NCBI GenBank assembly: GCA_002479035.1
Contig: DLLA01000156.1
Span: forward strand, 1-23,695
Length of the DNA: 23,695 nt
Reading direction: 5' to 3'
Source: Bacteroidales bacterium UBA7574
GTDB lineage: Bacteria > Bacteroidota > Bacteroidia > Bacteroidales > Paludibacteraceae
In this document: positions 15,319 through 23,512 of the stretch, piece by piece
How the letters are laid out: each line of letters starts with the position of its first letter
How positions within the stretch are numbered: the stretch's first letter is position 1
Made by a program: the position numbers and the translations under genes
The notes under the pieces: model-generated
Database searches by the model: none
The model's input: the letters and a program-made list of their open reading frames with translations, nothing else
What the model was told of the DNA's origin: nothing

Positions 15319-15350
15319 TTTGTGTAATCGGAGTTTTTGTATTACCTTTG
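15319..15350 (+). promoter_or_regulatory. Bacteroidota sigma-type promoter for the DedA gene
   Basis: TTTG (15319-15322), 20 bp, TACCTTTG (15343-15350): exact match, giving a leader of about 70 nt to the ATG at 15428. Confidence 0.75.
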
Positions 15351-15427
15351 TAGTCTCAGATATTACCCTTTGAGGCAAGTAATGTTTAGGGTTGAGAAAA
15401 TATCGGGATAATTTTTGTATAGATAAT

Positions 15428-16366
15428 ATGAAAAAGAGAGTGATAATGATGGTTGCCATTGCGGCAATAACAAGCGTGTGTGCTTGGGGACAAATGCGTC
15501 CGGTAGTAGAGGATAATACTATTGGAGAGGAAAGGGAGAGTAAGGAGAGTATTAGGGATCGTATGATAGGAGAGGTGGAAGATAGTGGTGCGATAGAGGT
15601 GAAGATGCCGGATTTGGCGGTGGTGGATTCAATGTTCGGAGTAACGCCTAAACAACAGAATATCAGTTCATCAGAACAAGACAACAACAATCAGTCTGGG
15701 CAAGAGAACATCAGTTTGTTAGGGAAGGTGGAGAATTGGTATTCCGAGAATATGAACTATGGCAGTATTACCGTTTTGATGACCATCGAATCGTCGTTTA
15801 TTCCGTTTCCGAGCGAGGTTGTGATTCCTCCTGCGGCTTATGTGTGCGGTAATGAGGGGAGCAGTTTGCATGTGTCAGACAAATATGCAATGAATGTACT
15901 TTTGGTGGTACTATTTGGTACAATAGGCGCCATATTGGGTGCGATAATCAACTATTTGCTTGCTTTATGGTTAGGAAGACCTATCATCTATGCTTTCTCC
16001 GATAGCAAAATCGGTCGTGTGTTGCTACTGTCTTCGGAGAAGATTCGGAAAGCGGAAGATTACTTTAACGATCACGGTAAGGTATCGACATTCATCGGGC
16101 GTTTGATTCCCGGAATCCGCCAGTTGATAAGTATCCCTGCAGGTTTGGCGCGGATGCCTTTCGGATGGTTTCTGCTCTACACGTTTTTGGGTGCGTTTTT
16201 GTGGAACTCGGTTTTGGCACTTCTCGGCTATATAGCCCATGGTCAGATGGACATGATTCACCAATACAGCGACGAATTGAGCATTGTCATTCTGGCACTT
16301 TTGGGAGCAGTGGTTGTTTATTTTGTGGTTCGCACGATTCTACGCAAACGCAAATCAAGGTGCTAA
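15428..16366 (+). CDS. DedA-family membrane protein with exported N-terminal extension
   Basis: The start at 15428 (MKKRVIMMVAIAAITSVCAWG) is chosen because it begins a signal peptide; an in-frame ATG 36 bases upstream would bury it. It gives 312 residues. After the signal comes a ~75-residue acidic, low-complexity region (EERESKESIRDRMIG; NNNQSGQEN), then a DedA/SNARE-associated core. The core shows ESSFIPFPSEVVIPPAAY, a glycine-rich helix (VLFGTIGAILGAIINYLLA), FIGRLIPGIRQLISIPAG and a C-terminal helix. DedA proteins include undecaprenyl-phosphate and lipid flippases. The usual length is ~200 residues, so the signal peptide plus extension is unusual. It converges on the kinase gene, and their stop codons overlap (CTAA). 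Confidence 0.88.
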   Translation: MKKRVIMMVAIAAITSVCAWGQMRPVVEDNTIGEERESKESIRDRMIGEVEDSGAIEVKMPDLAVVDSMFGVTPKQQNISSSEQDNNNQSGQENISLLGKVENWYSENMNYGSITVLMTIESSFIPFPSEVVIPPAAYVCGNEGSSLHVSDKYAMNVLLVVLFGTIGAILGAIINYLLALWLGRPIIYAFSDSKIGRVLLLSSEKIRKAEDYFNDHGKVSTFIGRLIPGIRQLISIPAGLARMPFGWFLLYTFLGAFLWNSVLALLGYIAHGQMDMIHQYSDELSIVILALLGAVVVYFVVRTILRKRKSRC

Positions 16367-17298
16367 CAGTACTGTGGCACGGTCATTTGCAGGGCATGCT
16401 GCACACATGTAACCTTGCAGGGCCCCATAATGTCCATGATGATGCCGTCGGCTTCGAACATGAGGTGCTTCTTGGTGTTGAGCACCAGTTCGTCGGAGGT
16501 CATGGTGTGGATAAAGGGAAGTTCGGTCAGTTTGCCGTTGAAGAGTTTGGGGACAGCCGCTGTGATTTGTTTGAAGGTGGGTTGGGTAACAAACATCGAG
16601 TGGAAGATGCCATCGCAGGGGTCAGCATCGGGATTGAGACGCATACCGCCGCCGACGTAAGGTCCATTGGCGATATTCATAGCGTACATCGGTCCCTCTG
16701 CTGCGGGTTGCCCGTCCGAGTCCAAACGGACATGCACGGACTTGTATTGCGCCAGCGCAAGGAAGAGGGCAAAGAAATAGTTAACATGGTGGCTACCAAT
16801 GTAATACTTCAGTTCGATAGCCAGTTTGCAGCACAAGGGGTCCACGCCGAAACCGACCGAATTGATGAAATATCGGTGGTGCTCAATGCCATTGCGCCAA
16901 TAGGTAATACATCCGACATCAATGGGTTGCGCCTTTCCGTTGAAGAAGAGGTCGAGTGAGCGTTTGAAGTCCTTGTCGAGTTTCCAATAGCGTGCGAAGT
17001 CGTTGCCTGTGCCTCGGGGCATGAGTCCGAATTGTATTTTCTCGCGTTGTTCGGCAGGGATATCCGCGCGCATAATGCCGTTGATGACTTCGCTGAGGGT
17101 TCCGTCGCCGCCAAGAACGAGGATTTGGTCGTAACCTTTCTCGACGAGTTCTCGCCCGAGTTCGATAGCATGACCGGCGTATTTAGTGACGCGATATGTA
17201 AAGGGCTGATGACGAGCCTTGAGCAGTTTCCAGAGGTACAGGCGTTGTGCGCGAAAAGCACGCTTACCCGACTTGGGGTTTATGACGATTCCTAACAT
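16363..17298 (-). CDS. Diacylglycerol/sphingosine kinase-family lipid kinase
   Basis: The start at 17298 (MLGIVINPKSG) gives 311 residues. The in-frame ATG at 17367 lies within the -7 region of the promoter and cannot be transcribed from it. Motifs of the DAGK catalytic domain are present: INPKSGKR (6-13), GGDGTLSEVING (63-74) and PRGTGNDFAR (94-103). The C-terminal beta domain follows (ANGPYVGGGMRLNPDADPCDG). The family phosphorylates diacylglycerol or long-chain bases with ATP; Bacteroidales make sphingolipids, so either substrate is possible. The stop overlaps the DedA stop by three bases and no terminator lies between them. Both products act on membrane lipids, but they are separate convergent units. 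Confidence 0.9.
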   Translation of the reverse strand: MLGIVINPKSGKRAFRAQRLYLWKLLKARHQPFTYRVTKYAGHAIELGRELVEKGYDQILVLGGDGTLSEVINGIMRADIPAEQREKIQFGLMPRGTGNDFARYWKLDKDFKRSLDLFFNGKAQPIDVGCITYWRNGIEHHRYFINSVGFGVDPLCCKLAIELKYYIGSHHVNYFFALFLALAQYKSVHVRLDSDGQPAAEGPMYAMNIANGPYVGGGMRLNPDADPCDGIFHSMFVTQPTFKQITAAVPKLFNGKLTELPFIHTMTSDELVLNTKKHLMFEADGIIMDIMGPCKVTCVQHALQMTVPQYC

Positions 17299-17363
17299 TT
17301 TATTCCTGAATGTATTAGATAAGGAATTGCGTAGTATTCCTTGCCTTAGTTCATAAAACGTTT

Positions 17364-17396
17364 GCAAAGGTACACAAAAAAAAGCACACTACCAAA
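17364..17396 (-). promoter_or_regulatory. Bacteroidota sigma-type promoter for the lipid kinase
   Basis: Minus strand TTTG (17396-17393), 20 bp, TACCTTTGC (17372-17364). The -33 box lies in the loop of the upstream operon's terminator, and the T-tract of that terminator falls inside the spacer. Confidence 0.75.
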
Positions 17397-17412
17397 AAGT
17401 AGGTGCTTTTTT
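17376..17412 (-). terminator. Terminator of the rpmB-rpmG-DUF4295 operon
   Basis: Minus strand stem GCAC-CTAC / GTAG-GTGC (one unpaired base) with loop TTTTTG, flanked by A6 and then T8. It lies about 20 bases after the DUF4295 stop. Confidence 0.8.
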
Positions 17413-17430
17413 AGCATATTCGTCTGCTAA

Positions 17431-17583
17431 TTACTTAAAATAAGTAGCAACTTTTTCGTTCTCTACAATCTCCTCTTGGAAGATGTACGCCCCAGTTTTG
17501 GGGCTCTTGACCATCTTGATGCACTTGCTGTGGTTACGTCCTGCAGTGCCGGTGTGAAGGGTTGCGACCGCTTTCTTTGCCAT
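17431..17583 (-). CDS. DUF4295 small basic protein
   Basis: 50 residues, from ATG 17583 to TAA 17431. It begins MAKKAVATLHTGTAGRNHSK and contains KMVKSPKTGAYIFQEE, the signature of the Bacteroidota-specific DUF4295 family. The family is almost always encoded right after rpmB and rpmG, as here (30 bp after rpmG), which suggests a ribosome-associated role; that is inference. The rpm-operon terminator follows directly. Confidence 0.9.
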   Translation of the reverse strand: MAKKAVATLHTGTAGRNHSKCIKMVKSPKTGAYIFQEEIVENEKVATYFK

Positions 17584-17613
17584 AGTTCTAAGCCTTTCTC
17601 AATTAGGGGTTAA

Positions 17614-17802
17614 TTACTTGATTTCCTTGTGCAAGGTGTACTTTTTGAGGATTGGGTTGTACTTCATGAGTTCCAAACGCTCGGGCGTATTCTTGCGGTT
17701 TTTGGTAGTGATGTAGCGCGATGTGCCGGGCATACCGCTTGCTTTGTGTTCGGTGCACTCGAGGATAACCTGTACACGAGCCTCTTTCGATTTCTTTGCC
17801 AT
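17614..17802 (-). CDS. rpmG: Ribosomal protein L33
   Basis: 62 residues: [20 protein letters not shown], then [20 protein letters not shown] and a basic C-terminus. This is the Bacteroidota form of L33, a 50S subunit protein. Only one cysteine is present, so it is the zinc-independent (C-) type. It lies 12 bp after rpmB and shares its promoter. Confidence 0.96.
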   Translation of the reverse strand: MAKKSKEARVQVILECTEHKASGMPGTSRYITTKNRKNTPERLELMKYNPILKKYTLHKEIK

Positions 17803-17814
17803 ACTGCTTCCTCC

Positions 17815-18060
17815 TTATTCGTAGATTTTGATGTAACCCTTCTCGGAAGCCTGCTTGAGGGCAGCATCGAGACCGATTTTGTTGATAGTTCTCAGACCGG
17901 CTGCACTCACGTTCAGCACAATCCATGCGTCCTGTTCTACCCAGTAGAACTTCTTGTGGAACAAGTTCACATCAAACGACCTCTTGGTGTGTCGTTTGGA
18001 ATGCGAAACATTGCATCCCATCATGGCTTTCTTGCCTGTAATTTGACAAATCTTTGACAT
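17815..18060 (-). CDS. rpmB: Ribosomal protein L28
   Basis: 81 residues: [29 protein letters not shown] is the L28 N-terminal signature (its GKK and SHSKRHTKR elements), followed by WVLNV-like [14 protein letters not shown]. It is a 50S subunit protein and the first gene of the three-gene operon. The promoter lies ~180 bp upstream. Confidence 0.96.
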   Translation of the reverse strand: MSKICQITGKKAMMGCNVSHSKRHTKRSFDVNLFHKKFYWVEQDAWIVLNVSAAGLRTINKIGLDAALKQASEKGYIKIYE

Positions 18061-18243
18061 TTTATTTTTATTTTAGTTATTTTCTCTGCAGTATCCGCCC
18101 ATAAATCCCCGATGAAAATCCCCTGCACAACTCCTCGTTCTTCTCCGCATCCCTAATCCACTCCTGCCGCCTAACCGATTAGTATTCAGCAAAAACGACG
18201 GCGCAGCACGGCTCAAGCGAGCCTACTCCACGCGAAAAATCGT
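18061..18243 (-). other. Leader of the rpmB operon
   Basis: About 180 nt between the promoter and the rpmB ATG. It contains one compact hairpin (GGCTC-AAGC-GAGCC on the plus strand, near 18211) and is C/T-rich on the plus strand. No ORF is convincing. Leader-based autoregulation of ribosomal genes is known in general, but no specific motif is recognised here. Confidence 0.4.
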
Positions 18244-18276
18244 GCAAAATTACAATAATTTTTCCATATAGCCAAA
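18244..18276 (-). promoter_or_regulatory. Bacteroidota sigma-type promoter for rpmB-rpmG-DUF4295
   Basis: Minus strand TTTG (18276-18273), 20 bp, TAATTTTGC (18252-18244): exact match. Confidence 0.78.
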
Positions 18277-18357
18277 TAAACGTTCTCTTTTTTCATAAAA
18301 AGCATATTCTGCTCACACTAATTTGCCCATGCGTCCATTGTTGCAAGAAAAAAGCAG

Positions 18358-18366
18358 TACTTTTGC
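18358..18366 (+). promoter_or_regulatory. -7 box of the acetyltransferase promoter
   Basis: TACTTTTGC fits TAnnTTTGC 60 bp before the ATG. No TTTG lies at the usual 20-bp spacing (closest is ATTG at 17), so the promoter may be weak or regulated. Confidence 0.45.
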
Positions 18367-18425
18367 ACAATGTGCAAAGCAAACGGGATTGATATTTTTA
18401 TAGACCTTATTATATAGCGATTACA

Positions 18426-18992
18426 ATGACCGAGAAAGAGAAAATGTTAGCGGGGCTTGTATATTACGCCTGCGATCCGGAATTGATAGCCGAACTCAAT
18501 GCCTGCAAAGACATGGTTTGGCGATACAACAACATCCAACCCACACATCTATATGAACGCAAACAGATGTTGCAGGAAATCTTGGGGGCATGTGATGAAC
18601 ATGTGTTTATCAATCAGCCGTTTTATTGCGACTATGGCAAACATATTCGTGTAGGCAAGCGGTTCTTTGCCAATTTTCATTTTACTGTCCTCGATGAAGC
18701 CCTTGTCACCATCGGCGATGACGCGTTTATTGGTCCCAACGTGTCCATCTACACTGCCTGCCACAGCACCAATCCTGTGGAACGTAACACACGTCAGGAA
18801 TGGGCAAAGCCGGTCACTATCGGCAACAATTGTTGGATAGGGGGTTCGGTGACCATTTTGCCTGGAGTGACGATAGGTGACAATTGTACAATAGGTGCCG
18901 GTTCGGTTGTAGTGAATGACATTCCCGCCAATTCCATTGCCGTTGGCAACCCTTGCAAAGTCGTCAGAATGTTGGAGGGAAGAGAATTGTAA
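18426..18992 (+). CDS. maa: Maltose O-acetyltransferase-type hexapeptide acetyltransferase
   Basis: 188 residues. The N-terminal Mac domain (~1-55: EKEKMLAGLVYYACDPEL, ERKQMLQEIL) precedes a left-handed beta-helix of hexapeptide repeats (VTIGDDAFIGPNVSIYT, then PVTIGNNCWIGGSVTILPG). H113 in TACHSTNPVER is the catalytic histidine of the family. It transfers acetyl from acetyl-CoA to maltose or other sugars; the exact substrate cannot be told from sequence. It is a single-gene unit with a partial promoter upstream and TAATGTG heptamers beginning on its own stop codon. A fragment of a related gene lies at 15032-15103. Confidence 0.9.
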   Translation: MTEKEKMLAGLVYYACDPELIAELNACKDMVWRYNNIQPTHLYERKQMLQEILGACDEHVFINQPFYCDYGKHIRVGKRFFANFHFTVLDEALVTIGDDAFIGPNVSIYTACHSTNPVERNTRQEWAKPVTIGNNCWIGGSVTILPGVTIGDNCTIGAGSVVVNDIPANSIAVGNPCKVVRMLEGREL

Positions 18993-19013
18993 TGTGTAAT
19001 GTGTAATGTGTAA
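18990..19013. repeat. TAATGTG heptamer repeat starting on the maa stop codon
   Basis: Three exact TAATGTG units and a partial fourth; the first TAA is the stop codon. Confidence 0.8.
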
Positions 19014-19064
19014 TTCCCCCGCTGCACCTGATTTACGGATTAACGGAGGAACGGATGGCTATTA

Positions 19065-19091
19065 GTGACGTTTTTTACGAAAAAACGTCAC
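19065..19091. terminator. 12-bp-arm palindrome, candidate terminator or operator
   Basis: GTGACGTTTTTT and AAAAAACGTCAC are exact reverse complements around ACG. There is no strong T-run after it on either strand, so a terminator is possible but a protein-binding palindrome is equally so. It lies 73 bp after maa and 37 bp before the next -33 box. Confidence 0.45.
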
Positions 19092-19127
19092 ATCATTATT
19101 ATTCGTACAATCACACTTCCATACAAT

Positions 19128-19159
19128 CTTGCAGAAATGAAAGGTTTATATTAACTTTG
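19128..19159 (+). promoter_or_regulatory. Promoter of the large secreted-protein gene
   Basis: CTTG (one mismatch to TTTG, 19128-19131), 20 bp, TAACTTTG (19152-19159). The leader to the ATG at 19271 is about 105 nt. Confidence 0.65.
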
Positions 19160-19270
19160 CACCGCTTTTTTGCCGAATAGTGGACGTTTTTCTAAATTTC
19201 ACCTTAAAAAACGACACTTTTAGCACCAACGCAAACAAGATTGTGTAACTATACAACAACTATCCAAACT

Positions 19271-22200
19271 ATGACCAAAAAGTTTATAAAATACGTCTTT
19301 CTACTTAGTGTTTCCTTCTGTAGTATGACGCAGGTCGCCAAAGCCGAATGGTCTACCTATTCTAGGACAGAGGGTGTAAAGTGTATTGATGGAGTGTACT
19401 ATGTATTAGTTCATGATGGTGAAGAGAATATTTTCACAATTGGTAACAAAGTCTTCGATGTTTGTGGACCCTGTGGTCAAATAGTGTTTGATGCCAAGAG
19501 ATCGGCGAACGGTCAAAAAGAGTTATATGTTGCCCCAAAGGTTGGTAATAATTGGACAGAGGATGTATTTAAGCAAAATCCTGGAAATGTCTCGGAAACA
19601 TTTTGGGGAGTAGAAAAAGAAGTTTCATACAAGTCCTATGGTCCCATAAATTTGGATAAAAACGCCACAGCGATAAAATTTTACACAAAAACAGGCGCGA
19701 CTCTGTATAAGTATTTCAAAAATATTAAGGTTACTATGGCGGAGTTCTTGGGCAATGCTACCAAGACTGACATTGATTTTGGTTCTCATCAAATAGACAA
19801 AAAGGTTGGTAGTTACACCCAAGAAACCATCACAATAGACTGGTGCAATATCTCAAACCTACAACTTTCCGGTTTGGAAAATACATCTTTCTCTGCGCAA
19901 ATCGTGTCTATCAAAGACGCCAAGGATAATACCTCTTTACAGTCAGTCGCTAAAGGAAAATGGGGAACTGCCGAGGTGCAAATCACCTTTAGACACAATG
20001 TTTCTGGTACTCATATCGCTACTTTGACTATTGCAGGGGATAATGGTGATATTCAAAAGATACAATTACATGGTGAAATATCCAAATTGAATCAGCAAAT
20101 AGATTGGGCAGAACCTTGGACGTCAGAAGAAACACATACTCTCTCTCTGGGAATGAAGGTTGTCAAGCCTGCAACAGCGACTTCGGAGTTGGATGTGACC
20201 TACGAGTTGGAAGATAAGACGCAAGATGCTATTCGTATTGCTGATGACAAGATGTCTTTCTTTGCAGACAAAGCAACTGAAACTCCTGTTACTATCATAG
20301 CACGACAAAGTGGAAATGAAGAATTCAATCCTTCTGAGAGTAAACGTTCCTTTATTGTCACAAGCAAACAATTGCTTTTTATATCTTGGAACCAAGACCT
20401 AACTCGTTTGTTTGTGGACGACGAGCCTATCACTCTCAATGCCAAGGTTATGGTGGTGGATGATATGGAAACAGGCACCCTTCGTGAAGATACGGAGCGT
20501 ACCAAGTCGTTGCAGTATGAGATTGATAACAAGGATATTGCTACTATACAAGGCAATATCTTAACGCCAAAGTCTCAAGGTGATGCTACTATTACTGTAA
20601 CTATTCTCGGCGATGAGCACTACGAAACAGCGACGGTTACTATGCCGGTGCATATTCGTACTGCCACGGTTGGATGTGAGGACAGATTAGTGCTTTCGGA
20701 CAATCAAGAGATTGTGTTCTTTCAGATGAACACTGGAGAAATAATTGGTGATCCAATAGCCATAGACCAAGCCCATGGTATTCCTGGAACATTAGTCTTT
20801 ATGCATAAACGAGAGGTATGGAAGTTAGGTATTGTTGAATGTACCAAAGGACCTATCAAGGCACAGCAATCCACCGATGGTGGTAACAATTGGACAGACC
20901 TTATTGAGGTAACTCCCGAAAAAGGCAAATATACTTTATCCACTATCGCTCTTAGTCGTAATGCTACACATATTCGCTTTGTACGTCCATCAGGCGGGCA
21001 GGGCTATCACTATGTTACGAATATACAGGTTTACCCCGCACAGTTCATCGAGACGGAGCAGGAACATGATTTCGGCACCATACATGTGGGAAGTAAAAAT
21101 AAGTACTCATTCAAGGTCTCATATTCCAATATCAAATCGTCGTTAGTCCTTTCCATTAATGATAATAATACGGCTAACCCCAATGAGGAGGCTATACAGT
21201 TATCTGATTATATTATTAAGGACGATTGTGGTGCTTGGGGTGAGAAGAATATTGATATTACATTTATCCCTGTTAGTCAAGAGGAGAACTATTCTTCAGT
21301 TATCACTATTGCCGATGCGGTTAGTGGATTATCTTCTAAATTAACTTTGCGTGCCAATATCAGTGCGAATGCCCAAACTATCACATGGAATCCGAAGACC
21401 ACTTTGAATAGTGTAGAAGATTTGGAACTCAATGCTGTAGCAAGTTCAGGATATACGGACATTGATTATAAAGTAACAGACCACAATGATGTGGCGGATT
21501 TTGATGACAATGGTAACTTTGTTATCTACAAGAACGGAGAGGTAACAATCACAGCATATCAGGTGGGCAATAATACCTATTTACCGGCAGAGAAGTCTGT
21601 TACATTTACTATCCAACTAACCCCAACTTTCTACAACGATGGTGTTTCCAATGATGTCCGCAATTGGAACAATGGGCGAATACCAACAGCGGAAGATGTG
21701 GTTCTTATTGCCGCTGATATGCACATTGCTTGTCCATTATCTATTGCAGGAATGACTATTAAGGAAGGCACTACCGTTACCGTTAAAGAAGGCGGCGTGC
21801 TCACTTTAGGTGGAGAATCTTCTATGGATAACGGCACCGGTTATGGCAACCTCGTTATTGAGAACGGTGGTGAAGTGGTGCTTGGCGAAGGTCTTTTGAA
21901 AGTCAATGATTTTGGTATTTCAGCCAAACTGGGCGGCAAGGCTAATGACAACACAGATGTACCCGCTCAGTCGGGGCAAATAGCAAATGTGGCTAATCTT
22001 TCCGTCAACGGGCAAGCCTATTTTGAGTTGGCTTTGGATCCTTCAGGGCAATGTTCTTATGGTTGGTATGATTTCACATTGCCATTCCCTGTGGACGCGA
22101 AAAGTGGTGTTTGGCGTTGGGAAAATGGTGCTCTGCGTAAACTCATATATGATACCAACTATCGCATTATGGATAACCACGAGGACCTCCATGCTATGGG

Positions 22201-23143
22201 GCAGTACGACTGGAAAAAGTTCACGGGTATCATGTTGCCGGGAACTTGCTACACCATCACGGTGGACGATGTGCACAATGTCTATCGTTTTTACAAGTCA
22301 GATAATACGCCTATTACCACACATACCTCTACCACACTTCAAGTTACAGAAGGTGATGATACTCAAAAAGGTTGGAACGGCATTGGCAATGGCACTTTGC
22401 AATATGCAAACTTGTCTATGGATGGGTTGGATAAGGTGCAGATATACGACCACGCAGCCAACAAATACAATTCTGTATTGGCGAAAGATTATACTTTTGT
22501 CGTAGGTTCTTCTTTCTTTGTCCAGGTGGGAATTAATGGTACTGTCATGAACTATCAATCTCCTACGACACCCCGTACTTTACGTGCTCCGAAGACGGAA
22601 AGCACTGATAGCAAAGAGTTTGTATTGCAGATATTGGAGAGCACCTATGTCGCAGATGTGCTCTACTTGTCGGCTTCTGATACGGCTACCTACACCTATC
22701 AGATTGGGCACGACCTCCTCAAAATGGGGTCTCCTGCAGACTCCCGCGTTGCTTGCATTTGGAGTGTGGCGTATGGGCACAATCTCTGCGATGTGGAATT
22801 GCCGCTTGCCAACAATGAAGCAACCTTTGACCTGCGGATGTTTGCTCCTGTTGCGGGAGAATATACGCTGCATATTCCCAGCCAACCCGCCAATGCCACG
22901 CTGTATTTAATGCAAAATGGGCATATCGTTCACAATCTGTCTTTGGACGATTATACTATTACATTGCCCAAGGGGGTAACCTCAGATTATAGCCTTTGGC
23001 TGCAAGTTCAGCCCAAGCATATCACTACAGATGTGGATGTGATGGGGGCTGCCGTTGAACCTCAAAAAGTGCTCTACCATGGACACTTATACATCTTGTA
23101 CAAGGGGCATACCTATACATCTACAGGCAATATAATCCAATAA
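19271..23143 (+). CDS. Large modular secreted protein, probable T9SS cargo
   Basis: The start at 19271 (MTKKFIKYVFLLSVSF...AKA) begins a signal peptide; the ATG 30 bases upstream would add a polar tail. It gives 1290 residues. Two related blocks are visible. Each has a lectin- or jelly-roll-like domain (GNNWTEDVF...NATAIKFY and GGNNWTDLI...NATHIRFV), then an Ig-like domain starting FGSHQIDKKVG or FGTIHVGSKNK, then an Ig-like sheet beginning ITW- or IDW-. A repetitive beta segment follows (TIKEGTTVTVKEGGVLTLGG), then further beta domains. The end, KVLYHGHLYILYKGHTYTSTG, resembles the C-terminal sorting signal of type IX secretion cargo in Bacteroidales. No catalytic motif is recognised, so it is likely an adhesin or structural surface protein. 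A 38-residue gene follows after 20 bases. Confidence 0.85.
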   Translation: MTKKFIKYVFLLSVSFCSMTQVAKAEWSTYSRTEGVKCIDGVYYVLVHDGEENIFTIGNKVFDVCGPCGQIVFDAKRSANGQKELYVAPKVGNNWTEDVFKQNPGNVSETFWGVEKEVSYKSYGPINLDKNATAIKFYTKTGATLYKYFKNIKVTMAEFLGNATKTDIDFGSHQIDKKVGSYTQETITIDWCNISNLQLSGLENTSFSAQIVSIKDAKDNTSLQSVAKGKWGTAEVQITFRHNVSGTHIATLTIAGDNGDIQKIQLHGEISKLNQQIDWAEPWTSEETHTLSLGMKVVKPATATSELDVTYELEDKTQDAIRIADDKMSFFADKATETPVTIIARQSGNEEFNPSESKRSFIVTSKQLLFISWNQDLTRLFVDDEPITLNAKVMVVDDMETGTLREDTERTKSLQYEIDNKDIATIQGNILTPKSQGDATITVTILGDEHYETATVTMPVHIRTATVGCEDRLVLSDNQEIVFFQMNTGEIIGDPIAIDQAHGIPGTLVFMHKREVWKLGIVECTKGPIKAQQSTDGGNNWTDLIEVTPEKGKYTLSTIALSRNATHIRFVRPSGGQGYHYVTNIQVYPAQFIETEQEHDFGTIHVGSKNKYSFKVSYSNIKSSLVLSINDNNTANPNEEAIQLSDYIIKDDCGAWGEKNIDITFIPVSQEENYSSVITIADAVSGLSSKLTLRANISANAQTITWNPKTTLNSVEDLELNAVASSGYTDIDYKVTDHNDVADFDDNGNFVIYKNGEVTITAYQVGNNTYLPAEKSVTFTIQLTPTFYNDGVSNDVRNWNNGRIPTAEDVVLIAADMHIACPLSIAGMTIKEGTTVTVKEGGVLTLGGESSMDNGTGYGNLVIENGGEVVLGEGLLKVNDFGISAKLGGKANDNTDVPAQSGQIANVANLSVNGQAYFELALDPSGQCSYGWYDFTLPFPVDAKSGVWRWENGALRKLIYDTNYRIMDNHEDLHAMGQYDWKKFTGIMLPGTCYTITVDDVHNVYRFYKSDNTPITTHTSTTLQVTEGDDTQKGWNGIGNGTLQYANLSMDGLDKVQIYDHAANKYNSVLAKDYTFVVGSSFFVQVGINGTVMNYQSPTTPRTLRAPKTESTDSKEFVLQILESTYVADVLYLSASDTATYTYQIGHDLLKMGSPADSRVACIWSVAYGHNLCDVELPLANNEATFDLRMFAPVAGEYTLHIPSQPANATLYLMQNGHIVHNLSLDDYTITLPKGVTSDYSLWLQVQPKHITTDVDVMGAAVEPQKVLYHGHLYILYKGHTYTSTGNIIQ

Positions 23144-23163
23144 GCGTTAGTATTACAAAAAAA

Positions 23164-23280
23164 ATGAAGAAATCATACATAACACCAACTATCGAGATTC
23201 TCAGCCTATCCCTTATCAGGGACCTCTTGTTGCCTCTTGCTACGAGTACGGGGCACAGTTCTGCTGGTCAAGGTCGATAA
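23164..23280 (+). CDS. 38-residue peptide downstream of the secreted protein
   Basis: MKKSYITPTIEILSLSL, then LLLPLATSTGHSSAGQGR and TAA. It starts 20 bases after the large gene's stop and ends before a terminator, so it is probably co-transcribed. The start MKKxYxxPxIE and a C-terminal tail rich in G/S resemble the abundant, unnamed short proteins found beside large surface-protein genes in Bacteroidales. Some short Bacteroidales ORFs with such leaders are suspected peptide precursors, but no maturation genes are nearby. It is real as an ORF; its function is unknown. Confidence 0.55.
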   Translation: MKKSYITPTIEILSLSLIRDLLLPLATSTGHSSAGQGR

Positions 23281-23332
23281 TCCGCTTTGTCGTTTATCTG
23301 ATTGTAATCAGAATAGTGATAGACAAGTGTCG

Positions 23333-23378
23333 AAGGAGCATAAAACCTCCTTTGATGCTTGTTTTTTTGTGACGTGGT
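23333..23378 (+). terminator. Terminator after the secreted-protein unit
   Basis: AAGGAG (23333-23338) pairs with CTCCTT across a short loop; alternatively GCAT pairs with ATGC. A T7 run (TTGTTTTTTT) follows. A palindrome TCTGATTGTAATCAGA at 23297-23312 lies just upstream. Confidence 0.55.
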
Positions 23379-23383
23379 ATATG

Positions 23384-23466
23384 CAGGGCGGAAACAGGAC
23401 GTTCTTTGCAGTTGTTTTCTCCTGATATAGTCGGAGCCTGCAAATTACAGGGCGGAGACACAGGAC
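23384..23466. repeat. Direct repeats flanking a hairpin
   Basis: CAGGGCGGAAACAGGAC (23384-23400) and CAGGGCGGAGACACAGGAC (23448-23466) flank TTTGCAG/CTGCAAA (23405-23411, 23438-23444) with an inner CTCC/GGAG stem. Confidence 0.5.
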
Positions 23467-23512
23467 ATCCCACCAAAAGCAGTATTACTTTGTAATTTCG
23501 GATGAGTCAGCA

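Noticed and set aside
15295..15690. 131-codon minus ORF opposite the DedA start
   Set aside because: It is antisense to the DedA promoter and signal peptide, with no recognisable features.
21340..21352. TAACTTTGC -7-like box
   Set aside because: It lies inside the large coding region with no partner box at the right spacing; taken as chance.
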